NCBI GenBank assembly: GCA_036747295.1 | Contig: DAIOCN010000008.1 | Location: 36,161-100,160, forward strand | Direction of reading: 5' to 3' | DNA: 64,000 nt | DNA from: UBA4736 sp002404015 | GTDB lineage: Bacteria > Chloroflexota > Dormibacteria > Dormibacterales > Dormibacteraceae | Part shown: piece by piece, positions 10,004 through 18,924 of the stretch | Position numbering within the stretch: position 1 is the stretch's first letter | Layout of the letters: each line of letters opens with the position of its first letter | Made by a program: the position numbers and the translations under genes | Notes under the pieces: model-generated | Told to the model about the DNA's origin: nothing | The model's input: the letters and a program-made list of their open reading frames with translations, nothing else | Database searches by the model: none

Positions 10004-11209
10004 GTGGCGCGGCGGCTGCTCGTGCTCCTGTTGCTCGTGTGCGGCGTCGCGCTGCCGCTGGCGCCGGTCACGGCGTCGGCGCTCTACTGCGACATCGGCG
10101 ACAGCGTCTGCAGCAGCCTCAATGACGCCAAGAACGGCCAGCAGGACGCCAACTCCCGGCTCGCCGACATCCAGAAGAAACTCGGCGACACCATGGCTCA
10201 GGTCAACGCCCTGGGCGCCCTTCTCACCCAGCTGGGAGTCCAGAAGAAGGCGCAGGAGGCGGCGATCGCAAAGACCCAGGGCCAGATCGACGAGACCGAC
10301 CGCCAGATCCGCTTCACGGAGGCCGACATCGCCCGCCGGCAGGCTCACCTCCAGGTCCGCGAGAACCTGCTCGGGCAGCGCGTTCGGTCGATGGACAAGC
10401 ACGGCACGGTCAACTACGTCGAGCTCTTCGTGACCGCCCACAGCTTCAACCAGCTCGTGGACCGGATCGTGATCATGCAAGACATCATCCGGTCCGACCA
10501 GCAGCTGCTGGACACCCTCAAGCAGGACCGGACGCTGGTCCAGAGGCTGCAGGACGACCTGACCGCGAAGCGGGCTGAGCAGGCGGTGCTCCTGAAGCAG
10601 CAGCAAGATCAGAAGGCCCAGCTGGACTCCACCATCGCCACCCAGAACGCCGCCCTTGCCTACTTCAAGCAGCTCGAGGCCCAGTACGACGACGCCCGGA
10701 AGCAGATCGAGGCCGAGAAGCAGCGCATCGACGCCCAGGTGGCGGTTCTGCAGGCTCAGTACGACGCCCAGGCGGCCCAGTACGGCGGCGGCAGCGGGCA
10801 GTTCGCTTGGCCGCTGCAGGGACCGATCACCCAGGGCTTCGGTTGCAGCTCACTTCTAGGGGAGCCTTACGACGCTCGCTGCCCGACCCGGCACACGCAT
10901 ACGGGGCTCGACATCGGGGCGCCCTGCGGGACCCCCATCCACGCCGCTGACGCCGGCATCATCGCCCTGGTCAACTACGGCTATGGCGGCGGCTACGGCA
11001 ACTACCTGGTGATCATCCACGGCAACGGGTTCAGCAGCCTTTACGCCCACCAGCAGGGGTTTGCAAGTGCCTGGCGGCAGGGCCAGGTCGTCCAGCGAGG
11101 CCAGCCCATCGGCTATGAGGGCTCTACGGGCTACTCCACCGGCTGCCATCTCCACTTCGAGATCCAGTACAACGGCGTCCCGCAGAACCCGCTTAGATAT
11201 TTAGCGTGA
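10004..11209 (+). CDS. Secreted coiled-coil M23 peptidase (EnvC/PcsB-like septal hydrolase)
   Basis: A 401-residue protein with a signal peptide (LLVLLLLVCGVALPLAPVTA), a long coiled coil rich in Gln, Ala and Lys (about residues 40-255) and a C-terminal LytM/M23 domain. Zinc-site motifs are intact: HTGLDIG, the YAH segment and HLHFEI. It should therefore be an active endopeptidase rather than a degenerate activator. The position, four bases after ftsX, fits the known FtsEX-controlled hydrolases, whose coiled coil binds the FtsX loop. GTG start. The stop overlaps the next start (GTGA). Confidence 0.9.
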   Translation: MARRLLVLLLLVCGVALPLAPVTASALYCDIGDSVCSSLNDAKNGQQDANSRLADIQKKLGDTMAQVNALGALLTQLGVQKKAQEAAIAKTQGQIDETDRQIRFTEADIARRQAHLQVRENLLGQRVRSMDKHGTVNYVELFVTAHSFNQLVDRIVIMQDIIRSDQQLLDTLKQDRTLVQRLQDDLTAKRAEQAVLLKQQQDQKAQLDSTIATQNAALAYFKQLEAQYDDARKQIEAEKQRIDAQVAVLQAQYDAQAAQYGGGSGQFAWPLQGPITQGFGCSSLLGEPYDARCPTRHTHTGLDIGAPCGTPIHAADAGIIALVNYGYGGGYGNYLVIIHGNGFSSLYAHQQGFASAWRQGQVVQRGQPIGYEGSTGYSTGCHLHFEIQYNGVPQNPLRYLA

Positions 11210-12423
11210 GCAGGCTGCGGCGCTGGCCGGCAGCAGCCGCCGCGCTGGTCCTGGTGCTCCTGCTCGGGTTTGCCAGTGGCGTCTTCGTGGACCAGGTCTA
11301 CCCCGACCAGGTGCCGTCGGTGTTCCTGCACTCTTCCCGGTCGCAGCTCGACAGCGGCCAGTTGAACCAGGCTCTGCGCATCATCCAGGCCGACTACTAC
11401 AACCGCAACCTGAACTACGCGAACCTCTCGCACGGCACGGTTCGCGGCCTCGTCCAGGCGCTGGGCGACCCCTACAGCAGCTACCTCGACCCCACGGGGT
11501 TCAAGAACGAGCGGGCCGGCCTCCAGGGCAGCCACAACGGCCAGATCGGCATCGCGGTGAGCTTTCAGAACGGCTTCCCGGTCGTCGAGAGCCTATTGCC
11601 GGGCTCGCCGGCCGCGAAGGCCGGCCTCCAGGGCGGGGACGTGATAGTCAAGGTCGACGGCAAGGACACCATGGGGCTCACGGCTGATCAGACCGCCGTC
11701 CTGATCCGAGGCCCGGCCGGGAGCCACGTGACGCTTACGGTCCAGCGTGTGGCCGGGGCCCCGCCGCTCGACGTGGACGTGCAGCGCCTCGACTTCACGA
11801 GCCCCAGCGTGGTCTCGCTGATGGTGAACACCGATATCCTGTACGTGCGCATCTACCAGTTCGGGACCAACACGCAGACCGAGTTGGACAGCCAGCTCAG
11901 CAAGGCGCTGCCCGGCGCCAGGGGCGTCATCCTCGACCTTCGCGACAACCCGGGCGGGCTGGTGGACGCGGCCACGCGTGCCATCAGCGAGTTCGTCAGC
12001 AGCGGCGAGGCGTTCGAGCAGCGGGACCGCAACGGCCAGGTGGAACGCCAGAACGTGACCGGCACGCACCCCGCGCCCACGATCCCGCTGATCGCCCTGG
12101 TCAACGCCAACAGCGCTTCCGCCTCAGAGATCACCGCGGGCTCGCTGCAGGCCCGGGGCCGCGCGATGCTGGTGGGTACTAAGACGTTCGGGAAGGGCTC
12201 GGTCCAGCTCGACTACCCGCTTCTGGACGGCAGTGACCTGCACATCACGATCAAGCACTGGTTTCTGCCCAACGGGCAGTCGGTCGACAAGGTCGGCCTC
12301 ACGCCCGACTACGCGGTCTCGCTCCCAAACCGTGCTGACATGTTCGACGTCGTGGAGCCGGCTCGCGGCCACGCCGGCGACACCCAGCTGAATCGGGCCT
12401 TGGAGCTGATGCCCGCCAGCTAA
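11206..12423 (+). CDS. ctpA: S41 family C-terminal processing protease
   Basis: A 405-residue protease with an N-terminal signal/anchor (AAAALVLVLLLGFASGVF), a PDZ domain (about residues 105-190, with SPAAKAGLQGGDVIVKVDG) and the S41 catalytic core. The nucleophile Ser is in NANSASASEI and the general-base Lys in GTKTFGKGSVQ. Such proteases trim or degrade extracytoplasmic proteins; in several bacteria they control cell-wall hydrolases, which fits its place right after the M23 enzyme. The GTG start overlaps the previous stop by four bases, so it is the last member of the ftsEX operon. Confidence 0.93.
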   Translation: MSRLRRWPAAAAALVLVLLLGFASGVFVDQVYPDQVPSVFLHSSRSQLDSGQLNQALRIIQADYYNRNLNYANLSHGTVRGLVQALGDPYSSYLDPTGFKNERAGLQGSHNGQIGIAVSFQNGFPVVESLLPGSPAAKAGLQGGDVIVKVDGKDTMGLTADQTAVLIRGPAGSHVTLTVQRVAGAPPLDVDVQRLDFTSPSVVSLMVNTDILYVRIYQFGTNTQTELDSQLSKALPGARGVILDLRDNPGGLVDAATRAISEFVSSGEAFEQRDRNGQVERQNVTGTHPAPTIPLIALVNANSASASEITAGSLQARGRAMLVGTKTFGKGSVQLDYPLLDGSDLHITIKHWFLPNGQSVDKVGLTPDYAVSLPNRADMFDVVEPARGHAGDTQLNRALELMPAS

Positions 12424-12438
12424 ACTGTTCCGCTCCGC

Positions 12439-12515
12439 GGGCGGTTAGCTCAGCTGGCTAGAGCGCCTCGCTTACACCGAGGAGGTCGTTGGTTCAAGTC
12501 CATCACCGCCCACCA
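12439..12515 (+). tRNA. tRNA-Val (UAC)
   Basis: A complete cloverleaf with acceptor GGGCGGT/ACCGCCC, anticodon stem CCTCG/CGAGG and loop CTTACAC (anticodon UAC), and CCA encoded at 12513-12515. The T stem GTTGG/CCATC has one T-T mismatch (12489 with 12503). Confidence 0.92.
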
Positions 12516-12601
12516 ACCTCAAACGGTACCTAATGCGCCTTACCCAGGTAGTGCGCCATTCGGAGCCTTCGAGGAGCCGCAATACCCGGCGAACGCGGCG
12601 A

Positions 12602-13102
12602 TTATCCGCACTGCGCCACCGGCGATGTATAGATCGAGGTGGCGGCGCCGCGGCCGGTGCACTGGGTGTCGTCGACGAGCAGGGTTCCACCCTCGTCAAC
12701 CATTACGAGGTCGCCTCGGATGCTTCCCATCGTCACGTGCGCGACCCCTCCGGTGGAGGAAGTCTCAGCGGTCATCGAGAGGTCCGGGATGTTCTGGCAG
12801 CGGCAGAAGGCAGCCAGCGGGCCGGGTCCGACTGCCGGCGGCTGCTGCTGCTGTGCGAAGCGGGCGGCGAGTCGCGCGGTGATGGGGCAGCTCGAGCGGT
12901 CCTGCCAAGAGCATTCGCCGCCGTTCTGCCCGATGAAGATCCGGTGAGCCACGGCCAGGACTTGGGCGGTCGTCGGCGATGGGGCAGACGACGTGACTGC
13001 GATCTGGCTCGGAGTAGCGGCAGGTCCCTGCGACGGGCTCCCGCAGGCGGCGACGGCGAGGACGGCAAACATCGACGGAAGAACAAGTTTCTGACACAGC
13101 AT
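12602..13102 (-). CDS. Putative lipoprotein of unknown function
   Basis: A protein of about 166 residues. The N-terminus MLCQKLVLPSMFAVLAVAAC is a lipoprotein signal with lipobox VAAC, followed by a low-complexity Ser/Pro/Thr linker. The mature part has several cysteines (GGECSW, SSCPIT, FCRCQN, DTQCTG) that could form disulphides outside the membrane. I recognise no family. I chose this ATG over the longer reading because AAGGAGAG lies just upstream and the signal peptide then begins at residue 1. It stands alone, divergent from the GAF/PAS sensor. Confidence 0.65.
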   Translation of the reverse strand: MLCQKLVLPSMFAVLAVAACGSPSQGPAATPSQIAVTSSAPSPTTAQVLAVAHRIFIGQNGGECSWQDRSSCPITARLAARFAQQQQPPAVGPGPLAAFCRCQNIPDLSMTAETSSTGGVAHVTMGSIRGDLVMVDEGGTLLVDDTQCTGRGAATSIYTSPVAQCG

Positions 13103-13344
13103 CGGGCTCTCCTTGAAGGGCGCAACCCCAGCACCTCGCGGCGCTTGCCCTGTCTGCCGGTCAAACATGGCGGCAACGCTGATAGTTACGCAATCTGCCG
13201 GGCTGGTCGACTTCACGGACCAGATCGTGTTCACACCGACGATGTGCCGCCATCGCCGGGCTGCGACCCATCACCGGCAGTGCTGGTACGTTTCGCTTCG
13301 GTCCGGTGTATCGTCGGGGCCGGCCCCAAACCAAATACTTGTCC

Positions 13345-14934
13345 ATGTCACAGATCAGAGACCACGTCCGATCGCCGGTCGCGCTCCGGCCCCTCGGCGA
13401 GCGGGGGCCAAGCCAGCGCTGGCTCCTCCTCGCGGTGTCCGTCGCCATGTGCGTCGCCCTGTTCCTCCTGGACGCCCTCACCCCCAAGAGCTTCACATTC
13501 AGCTTCCTTACGCTGTCGATCTTCCCGATCCTGGCCGTGGCCTGGCAGCTGCCGCTCCGCTACCTGGTCGCGGTGGTCGCGGTCGTCTTCGTGCTCGACA
13601 TCTGGCTGGGGGCGATCGGAGAGCTGGAGTGGTACCGGGTGGCGGGGCAGAGCGCCACGGCGCTGACGGTTGCGGCGATCGGGCGGCTGGCGGCCGTCAA
13701 CTCGGCGGGGCTGCAGCGGAGCCGGGAGCGCGAGCTCGCCTTTCTCCTCGACACCGCACGCTCGCTGATGCCGGCCGAGGGAGTCGGCGCGGTCGCCGGC
13801 GAGCTGGTGAAAGCCACCGCTGCGTTCCTCCCGGAGAGCTCCTCCGTGGAGGTGTTCCGGGTCGACGGCGACGAGACCAGGGTCGTCGTTGGCGCGCCCG
13901 GGGCGCGGCCGGACCCGGATAACGCGCTGGCCACGATCGCCATCGCGGCCGGCGCCGTCGACTACCTGCTGGTCGCGCGGGGCGTGGGCACGCTCGCTCC
14001 CGAAAGGAAGCGCGTGCTCGACGGTATCTCGGAGGTGGCCCGCCTGGCCCTCACCGACGCCACCAAGCTGGAGGCGGAACGCGCCCGCGCCCGCACCTTC
14101 GAGACGCTCCATGAGTTCTCCATCAAGGCCGCCCTTGCGGACACGCCGGAGGAGGTCGCGAAGCTGATGGTGGAGCAGACGGTGAAGCTGCTTGGCGAGA
14201 GCCAGGCTGTCCTGGCCTGGCAGCACGCGGCGGGAGAGCCGCTCCGCGTCCTCGCCTCCACCCGCGAGCCCGACCGGCTGCTCGTGGACGCGCGGGCGGG
14301 CGCGGCGGCCACAGCGCTTCGCGAGCAGCGCACGCTGCTCCTGGACGGCCAGGAGATGGCGGCCGAGATGGACGGCATCCTGGAGCCGGGTCAGCGTTCG
14401 ATCCTGGTCGCGCCGCTGCTGGTGAAGGCCGAGTCCAAGGGCGTCCTCATCATCGGATCGGCCCTGCGAGCCACGGACGAGGACGTGTTGGCCATCAGCC
14501 TGCTGAGCTCGCAGACCGCGCCGATCCTGGGCGACGCCCAGCTCCGGCACGAGCTCGAGCAGTCCGAGCGGCGCTACCGCTCGCTGTACCACGCGTTCGG
14601 CTGCGGCGTCCTGATCCACGACGCGACCGGGCGGGTGATCGAGTCCAACTGGGCCGCGGAGGACATCCTCGGAATGAGCGCGGCCGAGATCCGGAAGCAC
14701 CCGCCGTTCGGCCCGGAATGGACGCTGACCGGCATCGAAGGTCGAGTGGTGCCCCCGGCGATGCGCCCGCCCGCGAACGTGGTCACATTCCGGCGGCCCC
14801 TTCGGAAGCTGGTCGTCAAGGCCAAGGGTCCGGCGGGCGACCGCTGGCTGCGCATCGATTCCAGCCCGGTCGAGGAGGGACACGAGCTGAAGATGATCAT
14901 CACCAGCTTCTTCCCGGTGCCGCCACCCGACTGA
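13345..14934 (+). CDS. Membrane GAF/GAF/PAS sensor protein without an output domain
   Basis: A 529-residue protein. The N-terminal region has about four hydrophobic segments, including LPLRYLVAVVAVVFVLDIWL, resembling DUF4118-type membrane modules. Two GAF-like domains follow (about residues 120-240 and 250-395), then a PAS domain near 410-510 with YRSLYHAFGCGVLIHDATG and AAEDILGMSAAEI. No histidine kinase, GGDEF, EAL or DNA-binding domain follows. It probably senses a ligand or redox state and passes the signal to a partner by contact. AATACT five bases before the ATG suggests a nearly leaderless mRNA. The longer start at 13306 lacks support. Confidence 0.75.
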   Translation: MSQIRDHVRSPVALRPLGERGPSQRWLLLAVSVAMCVALFLLDALTPKSFTFSFLTLSIFPILAVAWQLPLRYLVAVVAVVFVLDIWLGAIGELEWYRVAGQSATALTVAAIGRLAAVNSAGLQRSRERELAFLLDTARSLMPAEGVGAVAGELVKATAAFLPESSSVEVFRVDGDETRVVVGAPGARPDPDNALATIAIAAGAVDYLLVARGVGTLAPERKRVLDGISEVARLALTDATKLEAERARARTFETLHEFSIKAALADTPEEVAKLMVEQTVKLLGESQAVLAWQHAAGEPLRVLASTREPDRLLVDARAGAAATALREQRTLLLDGQEMAAEMDGILEPGQRSILVAPLLVKAESKGVLIIGSALRATDEDVLAISLLSSQTAPILGDAQLRHELEQSERRYRSLYHAFGCGVLIHDATGRVIESNWAAEDILGMSAAEIRKHPPFGPEWTLTGIEGRVVPPAMRPPANVVTFRRPLRKLVVKAKGPAGDRWLRIDSSPVEEGHELKMIITSFFPVPPPD

Positions 14935-14958
14935 CCCGGTCCGGCCCCTAAGTACAAT
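14931..14958 (+). promoter_or_regulatory. Promoter of tRNA-Phe
   Basis: CTGACC (14931-14936), a 16-base spacer and TACAAT (14953-14958) end 10 bases before the tRNA. The -35 overlaps the stop codon of the sensor gene. Confidence 0.65.
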
Positions 14959-14968
14959 GGTTCGCCGT

Positions 14969-15045
14969 GCCGAGGTAGCTCAGCTTGGTAGAGCACTTGA
15001 CTGAAAATCAAGGTGTCCCCAGTTCAAATCTGGGCCTCGGCACCA
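14969..15045 (+). tRNA. tRNA-Phe (GAA)
   Basis: Acceptor GCCGAGG/CCTCGGC, anticodon stem CTTGA/TCAAG with loop CTGAAAA (anticodon GAA), T arm CCCAG-TTCAAAT-CTGGG, and encoded CCA. Confidence 0.95.
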
Positions 15046-15073
15046 CCCCGGCCGAATCAGGAACCGCCAATAG

Positions 15074-15328
15074 ATGAGCAAGGGCTTCGGAGAATCCGAC
15101 TTCGCGCAGGTGCAATCAGACCGGCTGACCAGCGATACGGTGCGCCGGCTGCGCGACGCGAACAAGCAGCAGGCGAAACGCGCGGAGAGCCGTCGAATGG
15201 AGGGGACCTACGGCCTCTGTGAGGATTGCGGCGACGCCATCTCGGCCGAGCGACTCGAATACCTCCCCGAGGCCACGCGATGCGTGGGCTGCCAGGCGCG
15301 GCGGGAACGATCAGCCGGTGACGCCTGA
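15074..15328 (+). CDS. TraR/DksA-type zinc finger protein
   Basis: An 84-residue protein whose C-terminal half has the DksA-type C4 zinc finger: CEDCG, then 18-20 residues including ERLEYLPEATR, then CVGC. The N-terminal half is charged and probably helical but much shorter than the coiled coil of full DksA. Small TraR-like proteins bind the secondary channel of RNA polymerase and can alter promoter output, and that is the likely role. It lies 28 bases after tRNA-Phe and may share its promoter. A weak AGGAA lies ten bases before the ATG. Confidence 0.8.
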   Translation: MSKGFGESDFAQVQSDRLTSDTVRRLRDANKQQAKRAESRRMEGTYGLCEDCGDAISAERLEYLPEATRCVGCQARRERSAGDA

Positions 15329-15518
15329 TCTGAGGCTCTACGCCCGGGGCGGCGCCAAAGCGATCGGTCTTCGGCTGCGACCGCGGGCATGACCGACGCA
15401 GCTTAGCGAGGGGCGGCAGCCCGCTGACGCCGCCGAGACGGCAACCTGTCGGCACATCGACCGAGGGCTGTCAGCACGTCGCCAGGATGCAGACGCAGCA
15501 CTCTGCGAGGCTGCCGAC

Positions 15519-16078
15519 ATGATCTTCGCCGCCCTCAAGCTGGCTTCGCCTTTGCTGGTCTCGCTGGCCATGCTGGTGGGCTCCCTGACCAGCGCCTTGG
15601 CGGGCGACCAGCTGACCATGACCAACGTGACCGGCTCCTCGGCCGACTGCACCCAGCCGGTGTCTGGCGGGGTCTGCGCTTCGCTCTTCCCGGCCGGCAC
15701 GCAGCTGGCGCCCGGGAAGACTGTCAGCCCCAGGTCACCATGGGCTACCACGGCGGCCGCGTCACCTCCGAGTTCGGGGTGTACGCGACCGACTTCCAGA
15801 CCAGGTCGGCCCGGAGCGCGGCCTTCTGCACCGCTTCGGATCCCGCCGGCAAGCTGGACCTCGTCATCCGCAACGGCGAGGATGTCCTCTTCTCAGGGAC
15901 GCTGGCGGAGTTCGCCGGCCTCCACTCCAACCCGCAGAGCCTGCTCACCGTCGGCGGCGGCCAGTGGAAGGAGGGGGCCAGCGCGACCTTCACCTTCAGC
16001 GTGACCCTCGATATCAGCGCGGACAACCCCTACATGGGGTGCGTGTCGACCGCCGGCCTCGCCTGGTACGCGGCTTAG
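15519..16078 (+). CDS. Secreted TasA/camelysin-like protein, frameshifted
   Basis: Two frames together encode one secreted protein of about 186 residues. The first gives a signal peptide (MIFAALKLASPLLVSLAMLV...ALA) and the start of the mature part up to AGTQLAPGKTVSP. The second continues from VTMGYHGGRVTSEFGVYATDF to the stop. The switch is near 15725 in AGCCCCAGG; one missing C would restore the frame. The pattern of an Ala-Gly signal junction followed by a beta sandwich resembles TasA/camelysin proteins, which form surface fibres or act as secreted peptidases; that assignment is tentative. Confidence 0.55.
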
Positions 16079-16092
16079 GAACGGCGCCCAAC

Positions 16093-16098
16093 TAGACT
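16093..16098 (+). promoter_or_regulatory. -10 element of the MFS gene (leaderless)
   Basis: TAGACT lies seven bases before the GTG start, with no ribosome-binding site between them. Confidence 0.5.
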
Positions 16099-16105
16099 CG
16101 CGGGC

Positions 16106-17281
16106 GTGCCTCGCCGCTGGCCGATCGTGGCCGCCGCCTTCATGTCCATGTTCACGGTCTTCGGCGTCGCCTACAGCTTCGGCGCGTTCTTCGACCCCAT
16201 GGCGCGCGAGTTCGGAACCGGTCGCGGCGCCACCTCGGCGGTGTTCGCGATCACCGCCTTCCTCTACTTCAGCCTCGGGGCCGTCACCGGCGCCATTGCG
16301 GACCGGGTCGGGCCCCGCAAGGTGCTGCTTTTCGGAGCCGCCTTCATGGGGGCCGGTCTGCTGCTCACCTCGGGCGCCTCTGCCATCTGGATCGGCTACC
16401 TGACGTACGGGGTGGGCGTGGGAGTGGCCACGGCCTGCGGCTATGTGCCGATGGTGGCTGCTGTTGGGGGCTGGTACCAGCGTGGCCGGGCCCTCGCCAT
16501 CGGAGTCGCGGTGACGGGGATCGGCTTCGGCACCCTGGCGGCGGCCCCGTTGGCGGCGCTGCTGATCGCCCGCTACGGATGGCGCCAGACCTACGTGATC
16601 TTCGGAATCGCCAGCTTCCTGGTGCTCGTGGCGTGCGCCGCCTTCGCCCGACGGCCGCCGGCAGCCACCACCGGGAACAGCCTGCGGCTGGGCGCCGCCA
16701 TCCGGACCCGCGAGTTCGGCCTGATGTACGCCTGCGGCCTGCTGACCTCCTTCGCGCTGTTCATCGCCTTCGTCCACGTCGTGCCCTTTGCCCAGAGCCA
16801 CGGCGCGGCCGCGCTCCCGGCCGCCGCCCTGGTGGGCGTGATCGGCGCCGGCAGCGTCGCCGGCCGGTTGGCGCTCGGCGGTGCGGCCGAGCGCCTGGGC
16901 TCCGTGCGCGCCTTCCAGGCGGCCGTCGCCATCGTCAGCTTCAGCTTCCTGGTCTGGCTGCTGGCGCCCGGGTTCTGGGCCCTGGTCGTCTTCGCGCTGC
17001 TGCTCGGCGTCGGCTACGGGGGCTGGGTGGCGCTCTCGCCGACTGTGTCGGCCGACCTCTTCGGCCCCGAGGGCCTGGGCGGCACGGTCGGCGCCCTGTA
17101 CACGTCGGCGGGAGTCGGCGCCCTTCTGGGGCCACCGTTCGCCGGCTTCGTGGTCGACCGGACGGGCAGCTACCAGCCGGCGATCGTCCTTGGTCTGATC
17201 CTGGCGATCGTGGCGGCCGGCCTGGTCGCCTACCTGCCTGTTCGGCGCCGTGTACATTCGAGTGAGGTCCGAATCGATTAG
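16106..17281 (+). CDS. MFS transporter, monocarboxylate/OFA-like
   Basis: A 391-residue membrane carrier with twelve predicted helices in two halves. The loop between helices 2 and 3 has AIADRVGPRKVLLFG, the MFS signature. Overall it resembles the oxalate/formate antiporter and monocarboxylate transporter branch (YSFGAFFDPM in helix 1, PTVSADLFGPEGLG late in the second half). The likely substrate is a small carboxylate. It is followed after 11 bases by malate synthase, so import of an organic acid that feeds acetyl-CoA or glyoxylate metabolism is plausible, but that link is an inference. Confidence 0.85.
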   Translation: MPRRWPIVAAAFMSMFTVFGVAYSFGAFFDPMAREFGTGRGATSAVFAITAFLYFSLGAVTGAIADRVGPRKVLLFGAAFMGAGLLLTSGASAIWIGYLTYGVGVGVATACGYVPMVAAVGGWYQRGRALAIGVAVTGIGFGTLAAAPLAALLIARYGWRQTYVIFGIASFLVLVACAAFARRPPAATTGNSLRLGAAIRTREFGLMYACGLLTSFALFIAFVHVVPFAQSHGAAALPAAALVGVIGAGSVAGRLALGGAAERLGSVRAFQAAVAIVSFSFLVWLLAPGFWALVVFALLLGVGYGGWVALSPTVSADLFGPEGLGGTVGALYTSAGVGALLGPPFAGFVVDRTGSYQPAIVLGLILAIVAAGLVAYLPVRRRVHSSEVRID

Positions 17282-17292
17282 GAGGTGGGTTC

Positions 17293-18888
17293 ATGGCAAC
17301 GGTTGCAGGAGTCGAGATAAGGGGCGCGGTCGAAGGCCGTGCGAAGGAGATCCTGAGCCCGGAGGCGGTCGACTTCGTGACCCGGCTCCAGCGCGGGTTC
17401 AACCCGCGCCGGGAAGAGCTGCTGCAGGCGCGCGCTGAGCGTTCCCAACGGATCCTCGACGGCGAGCGCCCAGCGTTCCTGGATGAGACCCGAGCGGTTC
17501 GGGACGGGGACTGGAAGACGGCCTCACCGCCACCAGACCTGCTGGATCGGCGCGTCGAGATCACTGGCCCGGTGGAACGCAAGATGATGATCAACGCGCT
17601 CAACTCGGGCGCCCGCGTGTTCATGGCCGACTTCGAGGACGCCAACGCGCCGACCTGGGAGAACAACCTGCAAGGCCACGTGAACCTGATCGACGCCAAC
17701 GAGCGCACGATCGAGTTCAAGAACCCTGACGGTAAGGAGTACCGGCTCGACGATGGGATCGCCAAGCTCCTGGTCCGGCCCCGCGGCTGGCACCTGCCGG
17801 AGAAGCACGTGCTGGTGGACGGCCGTCCCGTCTCCGGCAGCCTGTTCGACTTCGGCCTGTACGTCTTCCACAACACCCAGCGGCGGCTGGCGAAGGGCGA
17901 GGGGACGTACTTCTATCTTCCCAAGCTGGAGAGTCACCTGGAGGCCCGGCTCTGGAACGAAGTGTTCGCGTTCGCGGAGGCGGAGATGGGGGTGCCGCGG
18001 GGCACGCTCCGAGGTACCGTCCTGATCGAGACGATCCTGGCCGCGTTCGAGATGGACGAGATCCTCTACGAGCTTCGCGAGCACTCGATCGGGCTCAACG
18101 CCGGCCGCTGGGACTACATCTTCAGCGTGATCAAGAAGTTCAACAACGACCCGGCCATGATCCTGCCCGACCGGGTGCAGGTCAGCATGACGGTGCCGTT
18201 CATGAGGGCCTATACCGAGCTGCTGGTCAAGACCTGCCACCGGCGGGGGACGTTCGCGATGGGTGGGATGGCCGCTTTCATCCCCAGCCGGAAGGACGCC
18301 GAGGTCAACCGGGTGGCGATGGAGAAGGTGCGCGAGGACAAGGAGCGCGAGGCCGGCGACGGCTTCGACGGGACCTGGGTCGCCCACCCCGACCTGGTGG
18401 AGATCGCGACCGAGTGCTTTGACGCGGTCCTCGGCGAGCGGCCCAACCAGATCGAGCGCCGCCGCGACGAGGTCCAGGTGTCGCCCGAGCAGCTGATCGA
18501 TACCGCCATCCCGGGCAGCACCGTGACCGAGGCGGGACTGCGGCAGAACGTCAGCGTCGGCATCCAGTACATCGAGTCCTGGCTGCGCGGTAACGGCGCG
18601 GCCGCGATCAACAACCTGATGGAGGATGCCGCGACCGCCGAGATCTCCCGCTCCCAGGTCTGGCAGTGGGCGCACAACCACACGAAGCTGGAGGACGGGC
18701 GCGAGGTCACCCCGGAGCTCGTGAGAAAGATCGAGGACGAGGAGCTGGAGCGGGTGCGCAAGGAGTATGGCGACGAGCTCTACAACAAGGGGCGCTTCGA
18801 CGAAGCCCGCTCGTTATTCGAGCGGGTGGCGCTGGCCGACCAGTTCGACGAGTTCCTGACAGTCCCCGCCTACGAACTGGTGGATTAG
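17293..18888 (+). CDS. aceB: Malate synthase A
   Basis: A 531-residue enzyme of the malate synthase A type, which condenses glyoxylate and acetyl-CoA to malate in the glyoxylate cycle. Typical segments are VFMADFEDANAPTWENN, GTVLIETILAAFEMDEILYE, the loop HRRGTFAMGGMAAFIPSR and GTWVAHPDLVEIA. Length matches the A isoform, not the 720-residue G isoform. GGAGG lies eight bases before the ATG. Isocitrate lyase is not in the window, so the rest of the shunt must be elsewhere. TACATT at 17253-17258 could be a weak internal promoter. Confidence 0.96.
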   Translation: MATVAGVEIRGAVEGRAKEILSPEAVDFVTRLQRGFNPRREELLQARAERSQRILDGERPAFLDETRAVRDGDWKTASPPPDLLDRRVEITGPVERKMMINALNSGARVFMADFEDANAPTWENNLQGHVNLIDANERTIEFKNPDGKEYRLDDGIAKLLVRPRGWHLPEKHVLVDGRPVSGSLFDFGLYVFHNTQRRLAKGEGTYFYLPKLESHLEARLWNEVFAFAEAEMGVPRGTLRGTVLIETILAAFEMDEILYELREHSIGLNAGRWDYIFSVIKKFNNDPAMILPDRVQVSMTVPFMRAYTELLVKTCHRRGTFAMGGMAAFIPSRKDAEVNRVAMEKVREDKEREAGDGFDGTWVAHPDLVEIATECFDAVLGERPNQIERRRDEVQVSPEQLIDTAIPGSTVTEAGLRQNVSVGIQYIESWLRGNGAAAINNLMEDAATAEISRSQVWQWAHNHTKLEDGREVTPELVRKIEDEELERVRKEYGDELYNKGRFDEARSLFERVALADQFDEFLTVPAYELVD

Positions 18889-18896
18889 CCGGTCAG

Positions 18897-18915
18897 CGGG
18901 GAACAGGTTTCCCCC
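18897..18915. terminator. Hairpin between convergent genes
   Basis: GGGGAAC and GTTTCCCC form an imperfect hairpin just past the aceB stop. The same GGGGAAAC core appears in the repeats at 110 and 1577. It may terminate both aceB and the opposing gene, but there is no T run. Confidence 0.35.
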
Positions 18916-18924
18916 CCGTCGTCG

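Noticed and set aside
12533..13666. A 377-codon plus-strand frame opposite the lipoprotein
   Set aside because: It crosses the lipoprotein and the start of the sensor gene, has no domain and no start signal. The minus-strand lipoprotein has a signal peptide and ribosome-binding site.
15715..15735. Programmed -1 frameshift in the TasA-like gene
   Set aside because: The site lacks a slippery heptamer of the X XXY YYZ type and a downstream pseudoknot; two other genes in the window have similar single-base losses, so error or decay is more likely.
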